From the NCBI GenBank assembly GCA_017935745.1, contig JAGBGX010000002.1:62001-126000 (forward strand): a stretch of 64,000 nucleotides of DNA, given 5' to 3'. Positions 53,268 through 62,163 of this stretch are shown piece after piece. Origin of the DNA: Treponema sp. GTDB lineage: Bacteria > Spirochaetota > Spirochaetia > Treponematales > Treponemataceae. Below the pieces are notes generated by a model. That model saw nothing but the letters and a program-made list of their open reading frames with translations. It was not told where the DNA came from and ran no database searches. The translations under genes were made by a program, and so were the position numbers. Positions within the stretch are counted from its first letter, which is position 1. Each line of letters opens with the position of its first letter.

Positions 53268-53843
53268 ATGGTAAAGAACATACTGATTGCCGGCGTGGGC
53301 GGACAGGGAACGCTGCTTGCAAGTAAAATCCTTGCCCGCCTTCTGCTCAGCGAAGGATTCGATGTGAAGGTTTCCGAGGTTCACGGAATGAGCCAGCGCG
53401 GAGGCTCGGTGGTGACTCATGTGCGGTTCGGAGAAAAAGTATTTTCCCCGGTGATAGACAAGGGATGCGCTGATATTATTGTGGCATTTGAACTGCTGGA
53501 AGCTGCGCGCTGCCTTGAGTATGCAAAGCCTGGCGCAAAAATTGTTGTGAACACCCAGATGATTGCGCCGCAGTCCGTCATTGCCGGAAGCGCAGTGTAT
53601 CCTGAAAGCCTTGCGGAAAAAATGCAAGCAGCCGGAGCCGATGTCATTGCGGCGGACTGCCTTGCGCTTGCCGGGCAGGCAGGCTCTGCAAAAGCCGTGA
53701 ATGTCGTGCTTTTAGGATGCCTTTCATCCCTGTTCAGCATTCCCGAATGCTCGTGGATTGACGCAATAGAGGCGGCTGTCCCTGAAAAATTCCTTGAGCT
53801 GAACAAAAAGGCGTTTACCTTGGGGCGGCAGTCAAGAAAATAG
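53268..53843 (+). CDS. iorB: indolepyruvate:ferredoxin oxidoreductase, beta subunit
   Basis: 191 residues, 3 bases after iorA. Gamma-type 2-oxoacid oxidoreductase domain with GVGGQGTLLASKILARLLLS, VHGMSQRGGSVVTHVRFGEK and a nucleotide-type fold; no iron-sulphur motif. Together with IorA it forms the ferredoxin-reducing complex used in amino-acid fermentation. A strong terminator follows at 53,880. Confidence 0.92.
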   Translation: MVKNILIAGVGGQGTLLASKILARLLLSEGFDVKVSEVHGMSQRGGSVVTHVRFGEKVFSPVIDKGCADIIVAFELLEAARCLEYAKPGAKIVVNTQMIAPQSVIAGSAVYPESLAEKMQAAGADVIAADCLALAGQAGSAKAVNVVLLGCLSSLFSIPECSWIDAIEAAVPEKFLELNKKAFTLGRQSRK

Positions 53844-53879
53844 GGCAGCCTTCCAGCCGAAAAACTGCCTTGTTCGTGC

Positions 53880-53918
53880 AAACGGATTTCAGCGCGGAAT
53901 GGCTGAAGATCCGTTTTT
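53880..53918 (+). terminator. terminator of the iorAB operon
   Basis: AAACGGATTTCAGC (53,880-53,893) pairs with GCTGAAGATCCGTTT (53,902-53,916, one bulged G), loop of 8, then a T-run. It lies 9 bases before the trxA stop, so it may also help end the convergent trxA transcript. Confidence 0.75.
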
Positions 53919-53926
53919 CCTGCGGA

Positions 53927-54238
53927 TCAGCCGATAAATTCCAAGACTTTGTCCTTGGGAATGTATCCTACTGATGTTTTTTGCGGCTTTCCGTTTTTAA
54001 ACAGCACGAGTGTCGGGATGCTCATGACTGCGAATTCCTTTGAAAGCTCCGGCTCTTCATCAACATTGACTTTTCCGACTTTTACAGAAGAGCCTTTTTC
54101 TTCTGCAATCTCAGAGATGACAGGACCGAGCATCTGGCACGGCCCGCACCAGGAAGCCCAGAAGTCCACAAGGACAGGCTTGTCTGAATGCAGCACTTCG
54201 CTTTCAAAATTTGATTTAGTCAGTTTTACTTCTGCCAT
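53927..54238 (-). CDS. trxA: thioredoxin
   Basis: 103 residues from ATG 54,238 with GGAGGAA upstream. Classic thioredoxin: VLVDFWASWCGPCQMLGPVI with the WCGPC redox site near residue 30, KVNVDEEPELSKEFAVMSIP with the cis-Pro, and LVLFKNGKPQKTSVGYIPKD. Cytoplasmic thiol-disulfide reductase supporting ribonucleotide reductase and oxidative-stress enzymes. The upstream in-frame extension is not coding. Confidence 0.95.
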   Translation of the reverse strand: MAEVKLTKSNFESEVLHSDKPVLVDFWASWCGPCQMLGPVISEIAEEKGSSVKVGKVNVDEEPELSKEFAVMSIPTLVLFKNGKPQKTSVGYIPKDKVLEFIG

Positions 54239-54391
54239 AGTTCCTCCGTTGCGGCTTGCGCTGCTGAATGCTCCTGAAGCGGAATTTTTCAGCGCTGATT
54301 GCCCTCTGAACATAATGTACAAAATCTTGCGCAGGAAAGCAACATGCCTTGATGCAGGCTTTTTTTGTGTGAAAGTCTCCGCACAGCTCAG

Positions 54392-54423
54392 CAGGAACAA
54401 TTCCTGAGCAGGAAAAATTCCTG
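54392..54423. promoter_or_regulatory. twin palindromes between trxA and mnmG
   Basis: CAGGAACAATTCCTG (54,392-54,406) and CAGGAAAAATTCCTG (54,409-54,423) are two 15-base palindromes with centres 17 bases apart, in the divergent intergenic region. A TATACT box follows at about 54,448. They look like paired operator half-sites; no regulator is identified. Confidence 0.5.
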
Positions 54424-54471
54424 TCGAAATATTTTTTCAAATCTGATATACTGGTTTCCTTAGGAATTGGT

Positions 54472-56523
54472 ATGTCATTTTATGATTCATTTGATGTGGC
54501 TGTCTGCGGCGGAGGACATGCCGGAATTGAAGCATCCCTTGCCTGCGCCCGCATGGGGCTGAAGACGCTGCTGGTCACGCAGTCCATAGATACCGTCGGA
54601 AGAATGAGCTGCAATCCTTCCATCGGCGGCATTGCAAAGGGGAATATTGTCCGTGAAATAGATGCGCTCGGCGGAGAAATGGGAAAGCTCATTGACCGCT
54701 CGATGATTCAGTTCCGCATGCTGAACAAAAGCCGCGGTCCTGCTGTCCAGGCGCCGCGCTCCCAGGCTGACAAGCTTCTGTACGCCCGGCTTGCGCGCCG
54801 TTCCTTGGAGACGCAAAAAAATCTTTCCGTGCTGATGGACACTGCTGTTGACATCCTTGCTGTCGCCTCAGAAATTCCGCTTCCTGCCGGAAGTGACAGC
54901 TCGGCGGAAGAAGGATCGATTCCCGGCGAGCGGCGGGGTTCTTCCCTGCATGAGCTCGCATCGGAAGCTGCAAGGAGCGGCTGCCGTCAGAAAGTGATTG
55001 GAATTGCAACTGAGCGCGGCCGCATTGTTCCCTGCCGTTCCGTTGTGCTGACTACCGGGACTTTTTTAGGCGGCCGGATTTTCATAGGCGAATATGATGC
55101 TCCGTGCGGACGGCTTGGAGAGACTGGTGCGTTCGGCCTTACAGAAAGCCTGCACCGTCTCGGCTTTACAACGGGAAGGCTCAAGACAGGAACGCCGCCG
55201 CGGATTCTGCGCCATACAGTTGATTTTTCCCGGCTTGAAATTCAGGACGGGGATGCGGACGTTGTTCCGTTCAGCTTTGATGATGAGTCCGTTGACCGTC
55301 CGATGGTTCCGTGCCACCTTGTGTATACAAATGAAGAAACGCACCGGATTATCAGGGAGAATATTTCCCGCTCGCCGCTGTATTCAGGAAAAATCAGCGG
55401 AACCGGGCCGCGCTACTGCCCGAGCATTGAAGACAAGGTGATGCGTTTTTCCTCCCGGGACAGGCATCAGCTTTTTGTTGAGCCTGAAGGAATTGAAACT
55501 GATGAAATCTACCTGAACGGCCTGAGCTCAAGCCTTCCTGAGGAAGTGCAGGATTCTTTTTTGCGCACGATGCCGGGATTTGAGCTGTGCACAGTCAGCC
55601 GCCCCGGATACGCAGTTGAGTATGACTACGTTGAGCCGACGCAGCTGTTTCCTTCGCTTGAGACAAAGCGGGTTGCGGGGCTGTTTCATGCCGGACAGAT
55701 TAACGGGACAAGCGGATATGAAGAGGCGGCCGGACAGGGGCTTGTTGCCGGAATCAATGCTGCGCTGTATGCCCGTGCACATGCGGCGCTCTGCGGTCCG
55801 CTCTGTACGGGAGACAGGCTTGTGTTTGCTTCCGCAGGATTTGAAAGCGGCAGGTTTTCCTCCGGCGAGCTGAAGGAGCTTGCTGAAATTTCTGAGCGCA
55901 CGGCGCGGCTGCTTGCGGAAAAAGCAAGATCCTGCCAGGAGAGCGCGGGCTTTTTCAGCTTCCAGAAAATTCCTGAGTATGAGCCGCTGATTTTAGGACG
56001 GGACGAAGCGTACATCGGCGTGCTGATTGACGATCTTGTGACGCTTGGAACAAAGGAGCCGTACAGAATGTTCACCGCCCGCGCCGAGTACAGGCTGAAG
56101 CTCCGCCATGATACTGCTGACCGCCGCCTGAGGCAGAAAGGGTATGATGCCGGACTGATTTCAAGGCAACAGCTTGAAGCCATGAGACTGAAGTATCAGA
56201 ATGTGGAAGAGGCGCTTTCCCTGCTCTGCAAAAATGCATCCGCGGAAAATCCCGGCCTGTTCAGCGCAATGGAATGGACGCTTGCGCAGGAAGACTTCAA
56301 GTACCGGTATTACATTGAAAAGCAGGATATGCGTGTTGCAAAGATGCGCCGGATGGAAAACACAAGGATTCCCGCCGGATTTGACTATTCCAAAATTGCA
56401 GCTCTTTCTTCTGAAAGCAGGGGCAAGCTCGAAAAAATCAGGCCGCTGACGCTGGGGCAGGCTTCCAGAATCAGCGGAATCCGCAGCAGCGACATTATGC
56501 TTCTCATGGTGTATTTGCGCTGA
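54472..56523 (+). CDS. mnmG: tRNA uridine-34 5-carboxymethylaminomethyl modification enzyme
   Basis: 683 residues, longer than the usual 630. FAD-binding DVAVCGGGHAGIEASLACAR, DTVGRMSCNPSIGGIAKGNI, DRSMIQFRMLNKSRGPAVQA (the substrate loop), TGTFLGGRIFIGE and the C-terminal PLTLGQASRISGIRSSDIML are all MnmG signatures. With MnmE it installs the cmnm5 group at the wobble uridine of several tRNAs. The extra length is a Ser/Glu/Gly-rich insertion near residues 140-170 (SDSSAEEGSIPGERRGSSLH). Its stop overlaps the next ATG. Confidence 0.95.
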   Translation: MSFYDSFDVAVCGGGHAGIEASLACARMGLKTLLVTQSIDTVGRMSCNPSIGGIAKGNIVREIDALGGEMGKLIDRSMIQFRMLNKSRGPAVQAPRSQADKLLYARLARRSLETQKNLSVLMDTAVDILAVASEIPLPAGSDSSAEEGSIPGERRGSSLHELASEAARSGCRQKVIGIATERGRIVPCRSVVLTTGTFLGGRIFIGEYDAPCGRLGETGAFGLTESLHRLGFTTGRLKTGTPPRILRHTVDFSRLEIQDGDADVVPFSFDDESVDRPMVPCHLVYTNEETHRIIRENISRSPLYSGKISGTGPRYCPSIEDKVMRFSSRDRHQLFVEPEGIETDEIYLNGLSSSLPEEVQDSFLRTMPGFELCTVSRPGYAVEYDYVEPTQLFPSLETKRVAGLFHAGQINGTSGYEEAAGQGLVAGINAALYARAHAALCGPLCTGDRLVFASAGFESGRFSSGELKELAEISERTARLLAEKARSCQESAGFFSFQKIPEYEPLILGRDEAYIGVLIDDLVTLGTKEPYRMFTARAEYRLKLRHDTADRRLRQKGYDAGLISRQQLEAMRLKYQNVEEALSLLCKNASAENPGLFSAMEWTLAQEDFKYRYYIEKQDMRVAKMRRMENTRIPAGFDYSKIAALSSESRGKLEKIRPLTLGQASRISGIRSSDIMLLMVYLR

Positions 56524-57578
56524 TGGAAAAAATCGGCTGGCGCACCATTGCTTTCTATTCTTCCCTCTGCTTTTTTCTTTCTGCTGCTGAGTATGCGGTT
56601 CCAAAGCCTGTTCCGTTTTTCCGCATCGGATTTGCAAATCTTCCTGTAATGCTCAGCCTTTCCCGCATGAAAAAAAAGGAAACGCTCATTTTGATTCTTA
56701 TGAAAATTTTTTTTCAGGCTGTAGTGACAGGAACGCTTTTTTCCCATGTGCTTGTTTTTTCCTTTGCAGGCTCTGCCGCGTCCGGGCTTTGCATGATGGC
56801 ATCGTATTTCCTGCTGAAAGGGCGGATTTCGTGGATTGGCGTGAGCATGTGCGGCGGTCTTGCGAATAATGCGGCGCAGCTTTTCTGTGCCCGCCTGATT
56901 CTGTTCGGGGAGCATACGCGGCTTGTTGCTCCTGCGCTGCTCTGTATTTCCTTTTGTTCCTCGCTGGCTCTCGGACTGTTTGCACAGCTGTTTTGCAGCC
57001 GGTCTGAATGGTACCGTTCTCTTTCGCTGAACACTTGCCCTGCGCTTCCTGCCTGCAAGCCTGAGCGCAAAAAAAAATCCCGTATGTGCAAAACCGGGCT
57101 GGCTGCTCTGTCTGTTTTGTTCCTGCTCCTGCTGCTCAGCCATAAGCCCGCCCTGATATACGCAATCCTGCTTGTGCTCGCGGCGTTTGTCTTTAAAGAG
57201 CGCGGAAAGCTGCATCCTGTGCCTTTGCTTTTTCTGACTGCCTTTGTTACTTTTTTTTCGCTTCTTTCTCCATACGGAAGAATTCTGTTTTCACTCGGGA
57301 AATTTCATGTTACGCTCGGCGCGCTGGAAGCCGGGCTTGTAAAAAGCGGAAAGCTCTGTGCCTTTGTGCTTTTTTCGCGGCTTCTTGTTTCTGCTGACAT
57401 GCAGCTTCCTGGAAAGGCGGGCGCTTTTTTTTCGCTTGTGACAGGTTATTTTTCGTGCCTCACACAGCAGCGCATTTCTATGCGGTGCGGAATGATTGTT
57501 TCTTCCATTGACCGCTGTCTTTGCGCTGTCTGGCAGGGATGTTCCGTTGCAGACAGCTCACAGTCTGAAAATCCGTGA
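56523..57578 (+). CDS. Gx-family / ECF-type membrane protein
   Basis: 351 residues overlapping the mnmG stop (TGATG). The N-terminal half (about 1-165, FRIGFANLPVMLSLSRMKKK; SFAGSAASGLCMMASYFLLK; GGLANNAAQLFCARLILFGE) matches the Gx / heptaprenyl-diphosphate-synthase-I-like membrane family, related to ECF substrate-binding components. The C-terminal half (about 195-350) resembles the EcfT transmembrane component (SGKLCAFVLFSRLLVSADMQ). This looks like a fused S plus T type protein; no ATPase gene is adjacent. Substrate unknown. It ends inside the convergent peptidase gene. Confidence 0.65.
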   Translation: MEKIGWRTIAFYSSLCFFLSAAEYAVPKPVPFFRIGFANLPVMLSLSRMKKKETLILILMKIFFQAVVTGTLFSHVLVFSFAGSAASGLCMMASYFLLKGRISWIGVSMCGGLANNAAQLFCARLILFGEHTRLVAPALLCISFCSSLALGLFAQLFCSRSEWYRSLSLNTCPALPACKPERKKKSRMCKTGLAALSVLFLLLLLSHKPALIYAILLVLAAFVFKERGKLHPVPLLFLTAFVTFFSLLSPYGRILFSLGKFHVTLGALEAGLVKSGKLCAFVLFSRLLVSADMQLPGKAGAFFSLVTGYFSCLTQQRISMRCGMIVSSIDRCLCAVWQGCSVADSSQSENP

Positions 57579-58682
57579 GTGCGTCAGGACTTCGTTTGCA
57601 TCTTCCGTAATAAGAACATCATTTTCAAGCCGGACGCCTCCAAGCTCCTTGTCGTACAGTCCTGGCTCAAGCGTTATAATGTTTCCAGCCTTGAATACAT
57701 CGTTTTCTCCTGCGCGCATGCTTACAAACGGATTTTCATGAATCTCAAGGCCTGTTCCATGTCCAAGTCCGTGAGGCATTTTCCGGTTTGCCCGTGCAAA
57801 AATTTCATCAGCCTTCCGCACCGCATTCAGGATTTTTTCGTTCGGCCTGTACAGCTTTACGCATTCATCGGCAGCTTCCTGCACCAGGTCAAGAAGCTCG
57901 TTCTGCTCCCTTGAAAGGTGTCCTTTTGCGATTGTAACCGTGCAGTCGCTTGCATACCCTTCATAGCAGACTCCGTAGTCCAGGATTGAAATCCCTTCGC
58001 ATGCCCATGCCCCGTTTGTGTATCCTGGAAACGCATGGATTGCAAAGCTTCTTTCAGGGCCTGCCGCAAGCGTGTCAAAGCTCGTCCGCTCTGCGCCAAG
58101 CAGCCTTAGCTCCCGCTCTGCAAAAAGAGCTGCATCAGCTTCCGTCTGAATTTCTCCGCTGCGCACTTTCGCTATGATAAGCTCTGTCATTTCATCAGTG
58201 ATTGACGCCGCCTTTCTTGTGCATTCAATTTCATAGCTGTCTTTTACTGCCCTGAGTTCCTGCACAAAGCTGTGCGCCTTGTGCTCGTCTGCGCAGACGG
58301 CCCAGCCTTCAAGCCGGCCGGAATAATCCCTGAACTGGCAGAACGGAATTTCAGGGCTTACGCAGACAGTTCTGCCGTTTCCGCTGCCAAGAATTTCTGC
58401 TGCGGCTCTTGCATAGCTTCTGCCGAATTGTTCCGACGGAACTGTTTCGTCCGCATGAGCCTTTTCCTTTGCAAGGTTTTCATCCCAGGGAACAAGAACT
58501 GATTTTCCGCTGTCAAGCAGAACGAGCAAAGCGTCCATCGGATGCCCGGTGAGATAGCGCACTGCGGGGCTGCGCTGCATTTCCGAGTCTTCAAAAAGAG
58601 CCGCCGCAATATTCTGTTCCTTCATGAATGCGCAGACGCTGTTTCTTCTGCTCCTGTACAGTTTGTCAAAGTCTTCTTTCAT
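57558..58682 (-). CDS. M24 metallopeptidase (Xaa-Pro aminopeptidase type)
   Basis: 374 residues. An N-terminal creatinase-like domain (about 1-130) and a pita-bread catalytic domain: ISILDYGVCYEGYASDCTVT (two Asp ligands), MPHGLGHGTGLEIHENPFVS (His), ITLEPGLYDKELGGVRLEND (two Glu). Binds two metal ions and removes an N-terminal residue before proline. Its start overlaps the murJ stop by 17 bases, so the two are co-transcribed. No signal peptide. Confidence 0.88.
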   Translation of the reverse strand: MKEDFDKLYRSRRNSVCAFMKEQNIAAALFEDSEMQRSPAVRYLTGHPMDALLVLLDSGKSVLVPWDENLAKEKAHADETVPSEQFGRSYARAAAEILGSGNGRTVCVSPEIPFCQFRDYSGRLEGWAVCADEHKAHSFVQELRAVKDSYEIECTRKAASITDEMTELIIAKVRSGEIQTEADAALFAERELRLLGAERTSFDTLAAGPERSFAIHAFPGYTNGAWACEGISILDYGVCYEGYASDCTVTIAKGHLSREQNELLDLVQEAADECVKLYRPNEKILNAVRKADEIFARANRKMPHGLGHGTGLEIHENPFVSMRAGENDVFKAGNIITLEPGLYDKELGGVRLENDVLITEDANEVLTHSRIFRL

Positions 58683-60330
58683 TTTCCTTTCCTGATTCTG
58701 ATCCGTGCATTGTGCGCCGGTGTCCGCTCATTTTTTTTATCAGGGACTGCAAAACTGAATCCCGTGAAAGCGCCAGAAGAATAATTCCTGCAAGCGCAAA
58801 GAGCGCCGCCGTAATAAGAAGCGGAATTCCATGCGAGACAATCCGCGCATGTCCGCTGAAAAGATGCAGGATGCGGCTCTTTGCAAGGCAGACTGGAATG
58901 ACTGCGGCCGCAGAAAGCAGGATGATTTTCACTGCGTACAGAACCGAGTCCCTTGCAACAGTTCCAATCTGAATTTTTTGAATCCGCGACAAAAAGAAAA
59001 AAAGCATGGCAGTGTTGACCGCGCTGGCAAGTGTCAGCGCAAGCGCAATTCCTTTTCCGCCGAATTTTCCTGAGAGCGCGGAAGCCAGCGCAATGTTGAC
59101 TGCAAATCCGGCCAGTCCCGCGGCTGTCGGGCTTTTTGTGTTCTGCTGGGCGTAAAACGCCGGAGAGATGATTCTGTTTACCGCGACAAAAAAAAGTCCT
59201 GCGATGTGAAAGCTGAAAATTTCCTTTGTCATCCGCACGGACTCTCCGTTGAATTTTCCTCCTGCAAAGACGAGCGTTATCATGCTTTCGTTCATTGCCA
59301 GAGAGTAGAATGTAATCGGCAGGGAAATGAGCGCCATGATTTTTATTGAAAGCGTCAGAAGCCTGTTGAAGCTGCTCCAGTCATTTTTTTTTGCAAAGCC
59401 TGTCAGGTCAGGAAGAATGACAGTTCCGATTGTCACCGCGCAGATTCCGAGTATAAGCTCCTGAAGCCGCAGCGAATACTGGAGGCTTGAAACGATTCCT
59501 TCTCCGGCACGGGCGGCAAGCGCCGAGGAAACAATGTCGTTCACTTGGTATCCCGCCATTCCTATTACTGTCGGTCCGATCAGCCTGAGCACAGTCTGTG
59601 TTCCTTCATTTGAGAACGCCTTTCTGAGCGCAGTGAATGTGATTCGCCATCCGCTTTTAAGCACAAACGGAAGCTGGAACAGCGCCTGCACGGTTCCGCC
59701 TGAAACAACTCCGATTGCCATTGCCCGCGCCGGATTTTTTGTAAAGCGCGAAAGCCCGTATGTGCAGGCAATGACAGTCAGGTTGAATAGAACCGGAGTG
59801 AATCCTGACGGAGAAAAAATCTTCAGGCCGTTTAAAATTCCCTGAAAAAAAGCCGCGATGGAAATGACGAGCAGATACGGAAACATAATCCGCGTCAGGA
59901 CAGCCGCTTCTGAAAATGCCTCTTCGTTTTCCGGGCTGAAGAACAGGCGCAGGATCCATGGCGTAAAAATCATTCCTGCGGAAACAAACAGCGCCGTCAG
60001 AAATGCTGCCAGCGTGAATGTTGCGCTTATAAACTCCTGCGTTTTTTTCTTTCCTTCTTCTGTGCCGCATTCCTCAAGGTGATTTTTAAACGCCGGAATA
60101 AAGGCGACTGAAACGGAATTCTCCGCAAAGAGCCTTCTGAAAAGGTTTGGAATCATAAACGCGATTCCGAATGCGTCTGAATGGAATGTCGTTCCTAAAA
60201 AGTGCGCCTTTGTCATTTCCCGGACAAGCCCCAGAATCCGCGACAAAAGCGTGAGAACGGAAAGTGAAATTCCTTTTACAAAAAGAGAATTCTGTTTGCT
60301 TTCTTTTGCTTGTTGTGATAGAATGGACAT
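58666..60330 (-). CDS. murJ: lipid II flippase
   Basis: 554 residues from ATG 60,330; the frame is open further upstream, but that sequence does not resemble the family. Fourteen membrane segments expected; signatures SRILGLVREMTKAHFLGTTF, AFGIAFMIPNLFRRLFAENS, VSVAFIPAFKNHLEECGTEE and FMLSRFTKNPARAM-like loop are MurJ/MviN features. It moves lipid-linked peptidoglycan precursors across the inner membrane and is essential in most bacteria. A TATAAT lies immediately before the ATG; no ribosome site is seen, so the exact start is uncertain. Confidence 0.9.
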   Translation of the reverse strand: MSILSQQAKESKQNSLFVKGISLSVLTLLSRILGLVREMTKAHFLGTTFHSDAFGIAFMIPNLFRRLFAENSVSVAFIPAFKNHLEECGTEEGKKKTQEFISATFTLAAFLTALFVSAGMIFTPWILRLFFSPENEEAFSEAAVLTRIMFPYLLVISIAAFFQGILNGLKIFSPSGFTPVLFNLTVIACTYGLSRFTKNPARAMAIGVVSGGTVQALFQLPFVLKSGWRITFTALRKAFSNEGTQTVLRLIGPTVIGMAGYQVNDIVSSALAARAGEGIVSSLQYSLRLQELILGICAVTIGTVILPDLTGFAKKNDWSSFNRLLTLSIKIMALISLPITFYSLAMNESMITLVFAGGKFNGESVRMTKEIFSFHIAGLFFVAVNRIISPAFYAQQNTKSPTAAGLAGFAVNIALASALSGKFGGKGIALALTLASAVNTAMLFFFLSRIQKIQIGTVARDSVLYAVKIILLSAAAVIPVCLAKSRILHLFSGHARIVSHGIPLLITAALFALAGIILLALSRDSVLQSLIKKMSGHRRTMHGSESGKENERRL

Positions 60331-60429
60331 ATTATATGCATAGAATAGCCTAATTAGTGAAATAAGGCAATGACCGGCGCTGAGCAGCTCCCTGCCTGCC
60401 GGAAAATAAAAAAAGTCCGGGAGGAAGCT

Positions 60430-62163
60430 GTGAAGGCTCATAAAGTCCGCCATTTAAAGTTCTTTAAGTATATAGGCGATACGCCTGTCATTCCTACAAA
60501 GCTCAAGATAATCACTGTTTTTGTTGTCATGCTTTTCCTTTCAACTTTTTCAACAAGCCTTATTGCAATCATGCTGTCCCAGCGGAAAACCTTTGAGCTT
60601 TCAAATATTGTTCTGGTTGACAAGCTCACTGACCTGTACAATGTTGCCAACAGCCAGAAGCAGATTGAAGCGTATTCCCGCGACACGCAGACTTCGCTCG
60701 ACTCAATTGTCCAGAGCGCAAAAAACGGATTCACAAAGGACGAGCAGAACGGCGTTGCGCTCGGCGTGAATTCCGACGGCTCCCTGCTTTTTTTTGCCGG
60801 CGCAAATGAAAAGCTGAACTGGAGCCGGTTCACTGACAAGGACTGCATCGGGCAGATGGAAAATTCTGAAGGGCAGGAAGGGCATATCTCCTTTATTTCC
60901 CCGGACGGAGATGAATACTTCGGTGTCTACAAATATCACTCAGGCTGGCTTACCTACATTGTGAGGGCAAACCGCCGCGCGGATGTGAACAGGTCGATGT
61001 ATCAGGTTCTGGCATTTACGATTGTCCTGATGATTATCATTGTCGCGTTTTTTGCGTTCATGGGAATTAAGATTTTTGACGGCCTGCTTTCCAATGTGGA
61101 CAACTTTTCCTCCCAGCTGTACGCCATGCAGCAGAACAAGCGCATTGAAACGCTCGACATTTCCGCCGCTCCAAACGATGACATCACGTACCTTGCCGCA
61201 AACTTCAATTCGCTTTCTTCGACTATCAGCAATCTGCTTCAGATTTTCCAAAAGTTCGTGCCGGAAAACATTGTCCGCAAGGCGCAGGAAGAGCAGATTA
61301 TAAAGCTTGAAGGAAGGCAGTGCGAGCTTACAATCCTGTTCAGCGACATAAAGAGCTTTACATACAGGACGGAAGTGCTCGGAAACGACATCATCGGGCT
61401 TTTGAATGTTCATTATGATTCTATAATAAGGAAGGTTGCGGAAAACAGCGGAATCATCGGCTCCATTATCGGAGATGCAATCCTTGCCAGCTACGGAATT
61501 GAAGAGCATGTAACGTCAAACAAGTCGTATGACGCCATCAAGACTGCATGGGAGATTACCGCGGTGACTTCGGATCTGCGCCGCCGCATGGAAAGCCGCC
61601 GCCGCGTCCTGGAGCAGGAGCGTCCGCTCACTGAATGCGAAGAGCGCGTCTATGAAGCTGTCATGCTTGATGTCGGAGTCGGCATTGACGGAGGAAACGT
61701 CTTTTACGGAAACATCGGCTCCCTGCGGCGGATGGCAAACACCGTCATCGGAGACAACGTGAATTCCGCTTCCCGGCTTGAGGGCCTTACAAGAGTGTAC
61801 CGTGTTCCTGTTGTGGTAAGCGCCTACATCATGAATGACGCGCTGCGCGATCCTGAGGCTGCCGCGCGCTACGAATTCTATGAAATCGACACCGTGCAGG
61901 TAAAAGGAAAGACTGAAGGCGTAAAAATTTATTTCCCGCTGGACAGGCAGTGTTCTCTGGAAGAATGGAATTTTGAAGCGCTGAACGATCGGTTCAAGAT
62001 TTTTGAGGAAGGGCTGAAGGCGTATTATCAGGGCGACTGGAAGACAGCGCGCGCCGAATTTAAGCGGGCGGATCTTTCAGTTTCAGCAGTGTTCCTTGAA
62101 AGAATGGGAATGAAATCAGCGCCGGAAGGCTGGAGTGGAATATGGACAATGACAACAAAGTAA
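60430..62163 (+). CDS. membrane class III adenylate/guanylate cyclase
   Basis: 577 residues from GTG 60,430, chosen for GGGAGG 5 bases upstream; an earlier ATG at 60,370 lacks one. Membrane segment near 25-50 (KIITVFVVMLFLSTFSTSLI), a sensor region of about 150 residues outside, a second segment near 200-222 (TIVLMIIIVAFFAFMGIKIF), a HAMP-like linker, then the catalytic domain from about 300: ILFSDIKSFTYRTEVLGNDI with the first metal Asp, IIGDAILASYGIEEH with the second, and NTVIGDNVNSASRLEGLTRV. A signal-responsive cyclic-nucleotide synthase; ATP or GTP preference is not certain. Divergent from murJ. Confidence 0.87.
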   Translation: MKAHKVRHLKFFKYIGDTPVIPTKLKIITVFVVMLFLSTFSTSLIAIMLSQRKTFELSNIVLVDKLTDLYNVANSQKQIEAYSRDTQTSLDSIVQSAKNGFTKDEQNGVALGVNSDGSLLFFAGANEKLNWSRFTDKDCIGQMENSEGQEGHISFISPDGDEYFGVYKYHSGWLTYIVRANRRADVNRSMYQVLAFTIVLMIIIVAFFAFMGIKIFDGLLSNVDNFSSQLYAMQQNKRIETLDISAAPNDDITYLAANFNSLSSTISNLLQIFQKFVPENIVRKAQEEQIIKLEGRQCELTILFSDIKSFTYRTEVLGNDIIGLLNVHYDSIIRKVAENSGIIGSIIGDAILASYGIEEHVTSNKSYDAIKTAWEITAVTSDLRRRMESRRRVLEQERPLTECEERVYEAVMLDVGVGIDGGNVFYGNIGSLRRMANTVIGDNVNSASRLEGLTRVYRVPVVVSAYIMNDALRDPEAAARYEFYEIDTVQVKGKTEGVKIYFPLDRQCSLEEWNFEALNDRFKIFEEGLKAYYQGDWKTARAEFKRADLSVSAVFLERMGMKSAPEGWSGIWTMTTK

